64,000 nt of DNA from Gimesia alba. Its GTDB lineage: Bacteria; Planctomycetota; Planctomycetia; Planctomycetales; Planctomycetaceae. Location: assembly GCF_007744675.1 (NCBI RefSeq), contig NZ_CP036269.1:7571917-7635916 (forward strand). Direction: 5' to 3'. Below the pieces are notes generated by a model. The model did no database searches and was not told the origin of the DNA. It saw only the letters and a list, made by a program, of their open reading frames with translations. Position 1 is the first letter of the stretch; each line of letters opens with the position of its first letter. Shown here one piece after another: positions 26,785-36,526 of the stretch. The position numbers were made by a program, and so were the translations under genes.

Positions 26785-28989
26785 ATGAGTATCGATTCAT
26801 ACGATCCTTGCCCCTGCAATAGCGGAAAGAAATACAAATTTTGCTGCCATTCCATTGGCGACGAAATCAGTAAAATTTCGCATCTGCATGAAACGCACCA
26901 GACAGCAACTGCACTCCAGTTGCTGGATCGGCTCAAAAAGAATTTTCCAGATCAGCCTTTGAGCTATATCACCGAAGCCCAGATTCTGATGGCGGAACGG
27001 CGATTTGAAGATGCCTTGAAGCCTCTGGAACAATGCCTGGAACATGACCCGAATCATCCGGCAGCCCATTCATTGCTCGCCACTTCGACATTTCTTGCAC
27101 TAGGATATAAGCAAGCACAAAAAACCATCTATACTGCGTTGCAAAAATGTGCCGCCATTGATGTGAGCCTGGCAACGCCTTTGGCGATCAGTATTGCGAT
27201 CGCACTTCAGATGCGCGGTTATTTTCTGGCGGCACGAGAACATTTTGCGCTGGCAATGCGCGTCGCATCTCAGGAGTATAAGCAAAACCTGTTTATGAAC
27301 CTGCTGGAATTTGATGGCGATGATCAAATCCCTTATCAATTTCGCGGAGTGCACGTTCTGGAGCGCTGCCCGATTGAAAATAGTGAGCAGCAGGAAACTT
27401 TTGAAAAAGCGCAACGACTCGCCAACCTGGGCTGCTATCGATTAGCTGCAGATTTATTCAAACAACTTGCCGAAGCAACCAATCAGGCCACTCTGTGGAA
27501 AAATGCCGCATTTTGCTATGCCTGGGCTACGGACGAAATTCAAGCCGCTGAACTGTTTCATAAAGCTGCGACAATCGAAGAAGATTTTGCCGAATCAGTC
27601 GAACTGGAAACGCTGGCACAACTGCTTGATTTGAATAATACGGGCGAAGTCGTTGAGTCGATTGAAAAAGTATATGAACTCGATTCCCTCTCCAAATTTC
27701 TGACGATTTTGGAAAAACATCCTCAGCTCTTGCGGGGAAATGTGCCTCCCCCAGAACAAGAACAGGAATTAGATGAACGCACTCCTGTTGCCTACTTTCA
27801 AATTATCGATACACCCATTGATATGGAATCAAAGGGTGAGGATATCACGCTTGAAAATGTTCCGGTTGTGATTGGTGATATCGATGTCTTTGATGCCGAC
27901 AGGCAGTTGGGACAACCGGGCCTCGTCCGACTGTATGCTTATGAGGGTGATCAGCTCACAACAGCAGAGAAACTGTTTGACGAAGCCTTGGGAGAGAACG
28001 GTAAAAAAGAGTCTGGCTTAAAGGTCGTTGAACAAGATGATGAGATCTCAAGTAATCCTCTTTCTCCTATCCCCGCTGAGCAATGGCCTCTATTTTTCCG
28101 GTGGAGTTTTCCACAAAAAATGCCCATTATCAAACGGAGAGAACTAGAAGCGCAGCAATGGAAAAAACTGATCTCGGAAACCTGGTCAAACACCAAATTA
28201 GCAGGTCTCGATGATAAAACTCCACAAGACGCTGCTGGCAACGAGGAGCAGAGGGTTCCTTTAACGGCGGCCGCTTATGTACTCGATGCTCAGGTACTGG
28301 CGCTGGGGCATTTCCTGAACTTCGATGAGCTTGATCCCAGCCTGGGCATTTCTGAGCTGCCTGTTTTAAGTGTGAACGAATCCTCTCATTTTAACACTTG
28401 CTCTTCCATGACCCAAAATCGAATTCCCGTCAAAGCGCTCACTGAGTCACAGTTAATGTATGTATTTAACCGTGCGTTACTCATTCGGCACCCACGCTTC
28501 CTTTATGACGTATTAATCGAAATTCTGAACCGTGACGAATGTAAAAAAGAAGTCGATCTGGATCGCGTTTACTCAACATTGACCGAAATTTGTCATAAAC
28601 GAAACCAACGGGAAGAAATGCTTTCCTGGATTCATAAGGGACAGGAAAATGCCAAGGCTCAGTCCGACAATGCCTTTGAGAGTGAGCTTCAATGGAAAAT
28701 GCGAGAGCTCTCATTCCGCTTGGAAGACACTACTGATCCGGACCTCTCAGATTTCATGAAACAAATCTGGGATCAATATGGCAAAAAGACACCACAGATC
28801 AAAGAATATCTTAAAGCGTTCACTCAGGCATTCGATCTGGACTTACCCTGGATGAACGAGGCAACACTTTTAGACCAGGGAAGCGTTTCTGGCCAGACAT
28901 CAGCCGAAGGCATCTGGGCTCCGGGAGAAGGTGCACCGGATAGTGAATCTGATTCCGGACAGAAACTTTGGTTGCCCGGACAATCTTAA
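26785..28989 (+). CDS. large SEC-C motif protein with TPR-like repeats
   Basis: A 734-residue cytoplasmic protein. The first 20 residues hold a SEC-C zinc motif, CPCNSGKKYKFCC, as found at the end of SecA and in stand-alone proteins. Residues 35-320 are helix-pair repeats of TPR type (QLLDRLKKNFPDQPLSYITE and many similar units). The long rest is acidic and helical with no known domain. The C-terminus has a short repeated phrase, EGIWAPGEG and KLWLPG, that looks like a peptide-binding or linear motif. A scaffolding function is inferred from architecture. Confidence 0.75.
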   Translation: MSIDSYDPCPCNSGKKYKFCCHSIGDEISKISHLHETHQTATALQLLDRLKKNFPDQPLSYITEAQILMAERRFEDALKPLEQCLEHDPNHPAAHSLLATSTFLALGYKQAQKTIYTALQKCAAIDVSLATPLAISIAIALQMRGYFLAAREHFALAMRVASQEYKQNLFMNLLEFDGDDQIPYQFRGVHVLERCPIENSEQQETFEKAQRLANLGCYRLAADLFKQLAEATNQATLWKNAAFCYAWATDEIQAAELFHKAATIEEDFAESVELETLAQLLDLNNTGEVVESIEKVYELDSLSKFLTILEKHPQLLRGNVPPPEQEQELDERTPVAYFQIIDTPIDMESKGEDITLENVPVVIGDIDVFDADRQLGQPGLVRLYAYEGDQLTTAEKLFDEALGENGKKESGLKVVEQDDEISSNPLSPIPAEQWPLFFRWSFPQKMPIIKRRELEAQQWKKLISETWSNTKLAGLDDKTPQDAAGNEEQRVPLTAAAYVLDAQVLALGHFLNFDELDPSLGISELPVLSVNESSHFNTCSSMTQNRIPVKALTESQLMYVFNRALLIRHPRFLYDVLIEILNRDECKKEVDLDRVYSTLTEICHKRNQREEMLSWIHKGQENAKAQSDNAFESELQWKMRELSFRLEDTTDPDLSDFMKQIWDQYGKKTPQIKEYLKAFTQAFDLDLPWMNEATLLDQGSVSGQTSAEGIWAPGEGAPDSESDSGQKLWLPGQS

Positions 28990-29076
28990 CCAGACACTAA
29001 AGTGCGACCACACTGAACTCGCACTTCATTAGTATCAGCAATACCAGGCATATTGTACGGGAAAGCGCATTTAGTA

Positions 29077-30207
29077 GTGGATACCACCAAACAGTTTTCC
29101 AATCCAGAAGCCGTGATGCAACATGCGCTCGACCTGGCCTGTCTGGGAACAGGGTCTGTTGAACCCAATCCTGCTGTCGGGTCGGTCATTGTTGATGAAA
29201 ACCTGCAATTGATCGGCGAAGGGTATCACCAACAGTACGGCGGGCCTCATGCCGAAATCCATGCTTTATCCATGGCAGGAACACGGGCAAAGGGAGCCAC
29301 GATCTATGTCACCCTGGAACCCTGTTGTCATCAGGGAAAAACAGGACCATGCTCCCAGGCAATTATTCAGGCGGGGGTTAAAAAAGCCGTGATTGCGATG
29401 CGCGACCCTGCGCCACACGTTGACGGTGGTGGAATTGCCGAGTTGCAACAAGCTGGAATCGAAGTCGAGTTGGGGCTACTGGAATCGGCTGCACAAAAAC
29501 TGGTGCGTCCTTTTGTAAAGCGTGTCAGCACAGGTTTGCCTTGGGTTCATGCGAAATGGGCAATGACGCTGGATGGAAAAATTGCAACCCGAACTGGTCA
29601 CTCACAGTGGATTTCGAATGAACATTCGCGTGAGCTGGTCCACCAGCTTCGTGGCCGTATGGATGCAATCATGGTCGGTCAACAAACAGCGGTAAAAGAC
29701 GACCCGCTGCTCACAGCGCGGCCTGCTGGCCGCAGAACGCCTGCGCGCATCGTTGTTGATTCACAAGCGGCGCTCTCCTGCCAGTCAAAACTGGTTCAGT
29801 CAATTGAAGATGCGCCGGTCATAGTCATTGCACACGAATCGGCTCCGTCTGACAACATCAAGCAGCTTGAACAGGCGGGTGTCGAAGTCTTACTGTTTTC
29901 AAATTCAACACCACAAACGGCTCAGCCAGATTTGAAACAATGCCTACTGGAATTAGGCCGCAAAGAGATGACGAACATTCTCATCGAAGGTGGGGGAAGC
30001 CTGCTGGGCTCTTGCTTTGATGCTCGGCTGATCGATGAAGTTCACGTCTTCATTGCACCTAAGATCGTGGGCGGCAAAGCAGCGATCACTCCGCTTGCAG
30101 GCCAGGGACTAGACACGATTCCGCAATTTCAGAACATCACTGAATACCAGATTCGGACACTGGAATCGGACATCTATGTGCAAGGCCAGATTGAATATCA
30201 AGCCTAG
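29077..30207 (+). CDS. ribD: bifunctional riboflavin biosynthesis deaminase/reductase
   Basis: A 376-residue RibD if begun at the GTG at 29077 (a TTG at 29053 extends it by eight residues). The N-terminal deaminase shows GPHAEIHAL and EPCCHQGKTGPCSQA, the zinc ligands. The C-terminal reductase starts at VHAKWAMTLDGKIATRTGHS and ends with LIEGGGSLLGS and HVFIAPKIVGG. It catalyses two steps of riboflavin synthesis: deamination and side-chain reduction of the pyrimidine intermediate. No FMN riboswitch is seen upstream. It meets the convergent gene 30204-30698 with a four-base overlap of stops. Confidence 0.92.
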   Translation: MDTTKQFSNPEAVMQHALDLACLGTGSVEPNPAVGSVIVDENLQLIGEGYHQQYGGPHAEIHALSMAGTRAKGATIYVTLEPCCHQGKTGPCSQAIIQAGVKKAVIAMRDPAPHVDGGGIAELQQAGIEVELGLLESAAQKLVRPFVKRVSTGLPWVHAKWAMTLDGKIATRTGHSQWISNEHSRELVHQLRGRMDAIMVGQQTAVKDDPLLTARPAGRRTPARIVVDSQAALSCQSKLVQSIEDAPVIVIAHESAPSDNIKQLEQAGVEVLLFSNSTPQTAQPDLKQCLLELGRKEMTNILIEGGGSLLGSCFDARLIDEVHVFIAPKIVGGKAAITPLAGQGLDTIPQFQNITEYQIRTLESDIYVQGQIEYQA

Positions 30208-30698
30208 TGCAATGAACGTGAGAGAGTATCAAGTAACGTTCGTAATTCAGGACGCTGCCTGATCACACCTACCAGAGCGTACTTGCTCAAATTGCTGCCA
30301 TACATTTGTCGGTTCAGCGTGGGTCGCACTTCCTGTTTGAAATAACGATCCTGACGAAGGCGGATTGCTGCATAACTGGCAGCCATCGCAACCAGTGCAA
30401 AGCCAAGATCCAGGTACCAGCCTCCCCATCCAGGTTCAAACACTTCATGGAACAGGACACACACCCAAAACCAGACAAGCGTCGAAATCCAGATTGGACG
30501 AGCGACCAGGGAATTCAGTCTCTCGTTGGCATGTACCAGATGACCATAAAATTCCGGGCTGGCCATTTCATCGAGTGGACGCTCTTTCTGGAAATTCTCG
30601 CAGATCAATTCCCCGTGATTACGTGAAACGATCACTGACTCTCCCTCCTCGGGAAGAAAATCAGCCAGATACTCCAGTTCTTCAAAGGGTGTACTCAT
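30204..30698 (-). CDS. small two-helix membrane protein
   Basis: A 164-residue protein with a soluble acidic N-terminal half (residues 1-65), two hydrophobic helices ([20 protein letters not shown] and [15 protein letters not shown], about 68-110) and a basic helical tail. No motif recognised. It reads towards ribD and overlaps its stop. The soluble-part phrase [16 protein letters not shown] does not match a family known to me. Confidence 0.7.
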   Translation of the reverse strand: MSTPFEELEYLADFLPEEGESVIVSRNHGELICENFQKERPLDEMASPEFYGHLVHANERLNSLVARPIWISTLVWFWVCVLFHEVFEPGWGGWYLDLGFALVAMAASYAAIRLRQDRYFKQEVRPTLNRQMYGSNLSKYALVGVIRQRPELRTLLDTLSRSLH

Positions 30699-30820
30699 TC
30701 CGTGTCCCTTATCTTATTCCCATCACCAATAGAATTATATTTCTATTTTGAAAGGCTGAAACACTTTGCGTGTGAATAAAGATCTTGTATTTACATGAGA
30801 AAATGATTCGAAGCAGCTTT

Positions 30821-32224
30821 TTATAAAGATCGAATGACTTTTATTATTTTATCTAAATCATTCTCGACGACAATAGGTCCGTTCGAAAAAGGCGCTTTGT
30901 TAACGCCGTGGCTTGTCAATTTTTCATCCATATGTTCATCAGTCGCTGAATGGTAAGCCACTGTCGCATTGGGATCTTTTAATTGATGTCCCGTGAGAAT
31001 ACAAACAACGCGATCACTGGAGGCAATAACCCCTTCACTTTTGAGTAGCTTGGCTCCAGCGACACTCGCAGCACTTGCTGGTTCACAACCGAGACCGCCG
31101 GCCCCGACTTGTGCTTTGGCATCCAGAATCTGCTGATCTGTCACTTCGCGTACGACACCATCGCATACATCAAGAGCTCGTAACGATTTAGAAAAATTCA
31201 CAGGACGGTTAATTTCAATGGCACTGGCCAGAGTGGAAGCGCGTCGGTTTTCCTGATCCATTTGAGAAAAGAAGTCAGTAGAAGCGGCGCGGTCATAATT
31301 TCCGCCATTCCAGCGTAGCCCCTCCTGTTCGTAAAGCTGATAGAGCGTGTCGGCTCCCTGGGCATTGATAATCGCCAGACGAGGAATCCGGTCGATGAGC
31401 CCCAGCGCCTTCAGTTCCATAAACGCTTTACCGAACGCACTGGAATTTCCCAAATTCCCACCGGGCACGACAATCCAGTCTGGTACTTCCCAGTTGAGAC
31501 TTTCCAGCACACGGAACATAATCGATTTCTGACCTTCTAGTCGAAATGGATTCACGCTGTTACACAAATAGATTCCTTCTTCATTACAGACTTCGCGAAC
31601 ACGCGCCAAAGCATCATCAAAGTCCCCCTGAATCTGAACGGTTTTTGCACCATAGTCGAGTGCTTGCGACAATTTTCCTAAGGCAATTTTTCCACTACCA
31701 ACAAATACAACGACTTTAAACTTTTGAGCGACACTGGCATAAACGGCTAGTGAAGCGCTGGTATTCCCTGTGGACGCACAGGCCGCAACTTTGGCACCAA
31801 CCATCACAGCATGTGTGGATGCCGCCGTCATTCCATTATCTTTGAAACTACCAGACGGATTCAGGCCTTCGTACTGCAGATAAAGGCAGTCATCATTCAG
31901 ACCGGCATACTTTGCAACGGGGTTCGACGCTTTCAGCATCGTCTGTCCCTCGCCGATCGTAATGATCTGATCATCCTGAGCAAAGGGAAGCAGCTCACGA
32001 AATCGCCAGACGCCACTGAAATCAATAGGATGATTTCGATTACTCCAGCGTTTTTCAAAATCGCGCAGAGACTGAGGAACTGGAACCTGATCCCAGTTAT
32101 ATGAAACATCCAGTAACTCCCCACACTTTGGACAACCAGTTAAGACTTCGTCAAGCGAATAGGTTGCTGCACACGCGGGTGAAATGCATTTCTGGTAAGC
32201 AATTTCAGTCGATACAGTAGAAAT
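30821..32224 (-). CDS. thrC: threonine synthase with ATT start
   Basis: A PLP enzyme that converts O-phosphohomoserine to threonine, about 467 residues. The only in-frame ATG (31939) would remove 95 residues that are clearly part of the protein. The extension encodes an N-terminal zinc ribbon ([15 protein letters not shown] and [12 protein letters not shown]) followed by the entry strand [13 protein letters not shown]. The PLP-lysine motif is [13 protein letters not shown]. The frame is open only back to a stop at 32237-32239, and the only sensible start in between is ATT at 32224, eight bases after GAGGAG. Functional evidence for initiation there is lacking. The gene is a single-gene unit. 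Confidence 0.82.
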   Translation of the reverse strand: MSTVSTEIAYQKCISPACAATYSLDEVLTGCPKCGELLDVSYNWDQVPVPQSLRDFEKRWSNRNHPIDFSGVWRFRELLPFAQDDQIITIGEGQTMLKASNPVAKYAGLNDDCLYLQYEGLNPSGSFKDNGMTAASTHAVMVGAKVAACASTGNTSASLAVYASVAQKFKVVVFVGSGKIALGKLSQALDYGAKTVQIQGDFDDALARVREVCNEEGIYLCNSVNPFRLEGQKSIMFRVLESLNWEVPDWIVVPGGNLGNSSAFGKAFMELKALGLIDRIPRLAIINAQGADTLYQLYEQEGLRWNGGNYDRAASTDFFSQMDQENRRASTLASAIEINRPVNFSKSLRALDVCDGVVREVTDQQILDAKAQVGAGGLGCEPASAASVAGAKLLKSEGVIASSDRVVCILTGHQLKDPNATVAYHSATDEHMDEKLTSHGVNKAPFSNGPIVVENDLDKIIKVIRSL

Positions 32225-32238
32225 CGTTGTTTCTCCTC
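32225..32238 (-). promoter_or_regulatory. Shine-Dalgarno before ATT start of thrC
   Basis: On the minus strand GAGGAG (32233-32238) lies eight bases before ATT at 32222-32224. A stop codon just upstream (32237-32239) excludes earlier starts, and no ATG, GTG, TTG or CTG precedes the zinc ribbon. This is an unusually strong ribosome binding site for this window, consistent with a poor start codon. Confidence 0.65.
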
Positions 32239-32498
32239 AGTCTCAGGTAAGTATTTGTTGATCTATCTGTGAATCTCATGATTTTTAAAACAGGCGTTTA
32301 TTGTCCAGACAGTCACTGTCATTCGCAACTGAAAGTCGCTTGATTCAAAGTGTTTTTCCCGGAAGAAGACCCCTTGGGGATCTCGATCTGGCATCGATCT
32401 CCTTGAAAACTGAATTCTAACGCCTTACATTCAATTGATTAATGGCGATTTTTGTTGATCCGCTCCTCAGATTCCTTCAAATTTCAGGCTTTCTTCAT

Positions 32499-33689
32499 AT
32501 GTTTGAACTTTCAAAAGTGCAGGCTGCATTAGATCAATTTTCCCTCGATGGCTGGTTGTTCTATGATTTTCGGGGAAGCAATGTGTTGAGCAGAAGAATC
32601 CTGGATATCCCGGAAGATGCCATGGGATCGCGCCGCTTCTTCTATTTTGTTCCTCAGTCAGGACAACCAGTCAAACTGGTCCACCGTATTGAATCTGAAG
32701 CGCTTGACCATCTTCCTGGCGAAAAAATTGTCTATCTGAAATGGCAGGAACTGGAAGCCGGCATTGAAACGATGTTACGCGAAGTAAACTCGATCGCGAT
32801 GGAGTATTCTCCACGAAATGCCAATCCCTATATTTCTCGAGTTGACGCCGGAACCGTAGAACTGGTGCGAGAATCGGTGGAGTCGATTGTTCCCTCGGGA
32901 GATCTGGTCCAACTCTTCGAGGCTGTCTGGGATAGAGAGCAATGGGAGCTGCATCAGAAAGCAGGAGTGGAGACAGATAAAGCATTTAAGATCGCCTGGG
33001 CTTTTATTGCCGGTCAGATTCGAGAGCAGGGGAGTGTGGAAGAAGCGGCGGTCTGCGATATCATCATGCAGCATTTTAATCAGACGGGACTGACAACGTA
33101 CCATCCCCCGATTGTAGCGCGAGAAGCAAACAGTGGTGATCCGCATTATGAAACGGGAACCGGCACTGATACCGCAATTCGAGAAGGTGATTTCGTACTG
33201 ATCGATTTATGGGCCAAACTCAATGTGCCACGCGGAGTCTATAGCGATATGACGCGCGTCGGGTATGTCGGCCAGCAAGTACCAGAAAAGTATACCCAGA
33301 TCTTTCAAATTGTGGCTGAGGCGCGTGATGCTGCCATCAGTCTGGTTGAACGGGCATTTGAGTCAGACACGCCCCTGCAGGGCTGGGAAGTCGATCAGTC
33401 TTGTCGCAATGTCATCGAGCAAGCTGGCTACGGTTCTGCTTTCGTCCATCGAACTGGTCACAGCATCGGGCAGGAGACTCACGGCAATGGTGCCAACATG
33501 GATAATCTTGAAACGCATGAAGAGCGGCTCGTCTTGCCGCAAACCTGTTTCTCGATCGAACCGGGAATTTATCTTCCCGAATTTGGAGTGCGCAGCGAAG
33601 TCAACGTGTTTATTGATGAACTTCAAAAAGTCCATGTCACTGCAGGGGAGCGCCAGACAGAGATTCTACCAATAATGCGTGTGTTTTAA
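32499..33689 (+). CDS. M24 family metallopeptidase (Xaa-Pro aminopeptidase-like)
   Basis: From the ATG at 32499 (MFELSKVQAALDQF) the protein is 396 residues. The N-terminal creatinase-like domain spans residues 1-165. The pita-bread catalytic domain follows, with metal ligands in LIDLWAK (Asp), YSDMTRVGY (Asp), FVHRTGHSIG (His), SIEPGIYLPEFGV (Glu) and RSEVNVF (Glu). Such enzymes remove N-terminal residues before proline, or cleave related dipeptides. An ATG at 32442 would add 19 residues that lack fold similarity. No neighbours suggest a more exact job. Confidence 0.87.
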   Translation: MFELSKVQAALDQFSLDGWLFYDFRGSNVLSRRILDIPEDAMGSRRFFYFVPQSGQPVKLVHRIESEALDHLPGEKIVYLKWQELEAGIETMLREVNSIAMEYSPRNANPYISRVDAGTVELVRESVESIVPSGDLVQLFEAVWDREQWELHQKAGVETDKAFKIAWAFIAGQIREQGSVEEAAVCDIIMQHFNQTGLTTYHPPIVAREANSGDPHYETGTGTDTAIREGDFVLIDLWAKLNVPRGVYSDMTRVGYVGQQVPEKYTQIFQIVAEARDAAISLVERAFESDTPLQGWEVDQSCRNVIEQAGYGSAFVHRTGHSIGQETHGNGANMDNLETHEERLVLPQTCFSIEPGIYLPEFGVRSEVNVFIDELQKVHVTAGERQTEILPIMRVF

Positions 33690-33715
33690 AAAGACAGCTT
33701 CAGTCCGGAGTATGA

Positions 33716-33910
33716 TTACTCCTGATCAATGCGCAGCATCTCGTCTAGAATGACTGGATGCCAGAGGTCATCGCGCTGCGATTCTTGGATGTAGTTCTTT
33801 CTTGCCCAGGTGCGCAGCCGCATCTCCTCAATCACATCGACCGAAGGTCTGTTTGCATCTTGTGCTGAAAAAGGAATTGTAGCTGAAATACCCAACGGTC
33901 CGCTCCTCAT
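33716..33910 (-). CDS. 64-residue hypothetical protein
   Basis: A small protein rich in charged residues with a Trp pair: the second half (RLRTWARKNYIQESQRDDLWHPVILDEMLRIDQE in two parts) looks like a compact helical unit. The pattern 'RxWARxNY ... WHPVxLxEM' is one I associate with small planctomycete proteins, from memory only. No signal peptide or metal site. It stands alone between the M24 gene and a gene-poor stretch. Confidence 0.5.
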   Translation of the reverse strand: MRSGPLGISATIPFSAQDANRPSVDVIEEMRLRTWARKNYIQESQRDDLWHPVILDEMLRIDQE

Positions 33911-34234
33911 TAATAACTTTGAGAATGAAACTCGGCGAACCAGCTTCCTGCAGCCGCACGACCCAATTTGTTAAAGAACAAGCCTGATAACACTCTTGGA
34001 AAACGTTCTCTGGGACAGAATTCCCTAAGAAAGTGAGAGAGAGTCAATCAGGTCTCTGGTGAAGACCACTCCTGAAATTAATCACCAGAATTGACAAATA
34101 TTGTACCTAAAACACAACAATTTCAAGGCGAATTTTGCTAACAATGATCACAAATGACGGAAGATCTGATCGTACTTGGAGTTAGGATTTCACTCACCCC
34201 CTGGCTCAGAACGGCTTGCTGTCCTGCGTTCCCT
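33911..34234. other. intergenic region
   Basis: About 320 bases without a supported gene, hairpin or repeat. It should hold the promoter for the leftward 64-residue gene. Confidence 0.4.
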
Positions 34235-35398
34235 TTATTTTTCTAAAGAGATATCGACCGTGGTCCCAATGGGCAGATTGGGCCAGAGACGTCCAGCGGG
34301 TTCGACATAGACCAGAATCATCGTCTCGCTCAAGCCTGGCTTTTGAATCGCCTGCTCTGAAATTTTGCGAACAACGCCTTTCCCTTTTGCATTTCCAGAA
34401 AAGGCGATTTTGACTTCTGTTCCCTCATCGAACAGGCTGATCTTCCGCGAGGGGACTTCCACGATCAGATAGGGATGTTCTTTGTCAAACAGCTCGACGA
34501 TTGGAGCACCTTTTTGAATAGGATCTCCTATTTCATGTTCGAAATTTCCGACCATGCCATAGCGTCCCGCTTTCAACTGCAATCCTTCGCGTTGCGATTC
34601 CAGTTGTTTGAGCTCACTCTTCACCTGGTCCAAGCGGTTCATAATCACTTCGACCCCCATCGCGAGCCGAATTTGATTCGGTAGTTTTTTCTGAATCGCC
34701 TTCAGTTCCGCCATCTGCTCTTCACAGAGTTTGACTCGCGCTGCAAATACTTCAGCAGAATTACGAGCTGATTCCTGTCGTAGCATTGCCGTAATGCGGT
34801 TTTCATCGGGAAGACGACTTTCATAAACCAGAGAACGAAACACTTCTTCTTTGGAACCATTACTGGAAATGGAATCATAGTCCTGAAGAAAATCCTGCCA
34901 TGCCAGGTTCGTGATCTGGTGGATATATTGTTCTTTCAGGTATTGCGAAGATTTTAACTTCGCGTTGAAGACTTCCGACTCGATTTCTTTATTCCGTAAT
35001 GCCAATTCAACTTCTGACTTTGCCTTCGATTGTTTGAGTTCTGCTTCGAGTGCCACAAGTTCCTGCTGTTTTGCTTTCCAGTTTTTATCCAGAGATTGAT
35101 CGAAGAGCGTCACGATAATCTCTCCACTGGAAACCGTCTGCCCTTCATCCACATGAATGTCCTGGATGATGGCATCATTTTTCGCTGTAATGATGGTTTT
35201 GGGTGCCTGTAGAGAGCCAACGTAGGTAGCAATGCGCACGCCTTTCACCCATTGAGCACAGCCGATGCCTCCAACGAGGGCAGTCATCAAAATGAGTAAT
35301 GCCCGAAATCCAAAAGAAGAATGGTGTTCGTGCAGATTATTTTGAACTTGATAGTCATCCATTAATTCAGAAGGCATTTCTGGCTGTCCTACAATCAT
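34235..35398 (-). CDS. HlyD/RND-type periplasmic adaptor
   Basis: A 387-residue membrane-fusion protein. One N-terminal helix (FGFRALLILMTALVGGIGCAQ, about 29-50) anchors it. A lipoyl half-domain follows (ITAKNDAIIQDIHVDEGQTV), then a long coiled coil (about 110-275), the second lipoyl half (AGRYGMVGNFEHEIGDPIQK) and a beta-barrel domain (LIVEVPSRKISLFDEGTEVK). It would link an inner-membrane pump to an outer-membrane channel, but neither partner lies in the window. The coil carries extra Gln/Glu-rich turns compared with typical RND adaptors. Confidence 0.83.
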   Translation of the reverse strand: MIVGQPEMPSELMDDYQVQNNLHEHHSSFGFRALLILMTALVGGIGCAQWVKGVRIATYVGSLQAPKTIITAKNDAIIQDIHVDEGQTVSSGEIIVTLFDQSLDKNWKAKQQELVALEAELKQSKAKSEVELALRNKEIESEVFNAKLKSSQYLKEQYIHQITNLAWQDFLQDYDSISSNGSKEEVFRSLVYESRLPDENRITAMLRQESARNSAEVFAARVKLCEEQMAELKAIQKKLPNQIRLAMGVEVIMNRLDQVKSELKQLESQREGLQLKAGRYGMVGNFEHEIGDPIQKGAPIVELFDKEHPYLIVEVPSRKISLFDEGTEVKIAFSGNAKGKGVVRKISEQAIQKPGLSETMILVYVEPAGRLWPNLPIGTTVDISLEK

Positions 35399-35818
35399 CC
35401 AGACTCACTCAGCGGTATTGATCGCACTACGCAGCACGTCACTAATCGAATCGGATTCTGACGGACCAGAATTCACCTCAAAACCGGCAAATTCCACACC
35501 ACCCCCCGATTTCGTGTTAAACTTTTCCGATTACGAAGACTGACGGCGGTCAATTCATTTGCAATACCACCAGAGACATGTACTTTTTTACATACCCCGC
35601 CGTCATAAAAACGATGACCATCGCAGAGGTGATCTAAGACCAAATCAAGCATCAAAGTCTCTAAATCTGTTTCAGGACAACGCCCCTCATGCAGTCGCAA
35701 TTCCCGAAATCTTACGCTAGGATGAAGAAACCACTGTTCTCGAATGTTTGGCACCGATGAACAAAACCTGTCCTGTCCTGCATTGATTATCAAATAGATA
35801 GAAAGTGAAACAGGTTTC
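35399..35818. other. intergenic region
   Basis: About 420 bases upstream of both the HlyD-like gene (leftward) and the sugar operon (rightward). The rightward ATG sits in a short palindrome, GGTTTCATGAAACC (35813-35826). A doubtful minus-strand ORF (35473-35820) lies inside. Confidence 0.4.
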
Positions 35819-35820
35819 AT
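35473..35820 (-). CDS. doubtful hypothetical ORF
   Basis: An open frame of 115 codons from the minus-strand ATG at 35820, inside the region between two divergent units. The product has charged helical stretches (DLETLMLDLVLDHLCDGH) and a few cysteines but no family match that I know. It would start in the same palindrome as the sugar-operon ATG, which makes it suspicious. Confidence 0.25.
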   Translation of the reverse strand: MKPVSLSIYLIINAGQDRFCSSVPNIREQWFLHPSVRFRELRLHEGRCPETDLETLMLDLVLDHLCDGHRFYDGGVCKKVHVSGGIANELTAVSLRNRKSLTRNRGVVWNLPVLR

Positions 35821-36526
35821 GAAACCGATCGTACAAATCTCATTAGATCTGACCAATATTGAAGAAGCTCTGGAAACGGCCGCTATGGCCATGCGCGCGG
35901 GTGTTGACTGGCTGGAAGCAGGGACTCCCCTGATTCTGGCAGAAGGCTTAAACTGCGTGCGGGAGCTTCGCAAGCAGTTTCCGGAAACCCCCATCGTCGC
36001 AGATTTGAAAACAATGGACGGGGGCTATCTCGAGGCTGAGATGATGGCCAAGGCAGGTGCCACTCATGTTGTAGTCATGTCACGAGCACATGAAGAAACG
36101 ATTCATTGTGTAGTCAAAGCGGGCAAAGATCACGGTGTAGAAGTGATGGGTGATAATCTGGCCGATGACATGGTTTCCGCCGCCAAAAAACTGGAAGACC
36201 TGGGCTGTGACTATGTGATTCATCATGTCGGGTACGATGAACGTCGGGGAATTGCCGCACGGGGAGAGCGAATGCCCAGCCCGTTGGATCAACTAAAGGA
36301 TGTTGTCGAAGCCGTCAATATTCCGGTGCAGGCTGTCGGCGGACTCTCTTTAGAACAGGCCATCCGCACACCCGAATATGGGGCACCCCTTGTTGTCCTC
36401 GGAGCACCGTTGACAATCGACGCCGATTCATTCAAAACGGCGAGCGGAAATCTGGAAGACTCGCTCAGAATGATTTGTGAAAAAGTTCACGCTTACGGCG
36501 ATGTTGCGATTGGAGGTCAAAAATGA
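35819..36526 (+). CDS. HPS/KGPDC family decarboxylase/aldolase
   Basis: A 235-residue TIM-barrel protein of the orotidine-phosphate-decarboxylase superfamily, in the branch with 3-hexulose-6-phosphate synthase and 3-keto-L-gulonate-6-phosphate decarboxylase. IVADLKTMDGGY carries the family DxKxxD motif, and VIHHVGYDERRG and VQAVGGLSLEQA follow. The DLKTMD form is closer to HPS by eye. No 6-phospho-3-hexuloisomerase partner is next to it. Instead, the gene overlaps the MDR dehydrogenase start by four bases (ATGA), and a TIM-barrel isomerase follows, so a role in sugar or sugar-acid degradation is as likely as formaldehyde fixation. Confidence 0.83.
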   Translation: MKPIVQISLDLTNIEEALETAAMAMRAGVDWLEAGTPLILAEGLNCVRELRKQFPETPIVADLKTMDGGYLEAEMMAKAGATHVVVMSRAHEETIHCVVKAGKDHGVEVMGDNLADDMVSAAKKLEDLGCDYVIHHVGYDERRGIAARGERMPSPLDQLKDVVEAVNIPVQAVGGLSLEQAIRTPEYGAPLVVLGAPLTIDADSFKTASGNLEDSLRMICEKVHAYGDVAIGGQK

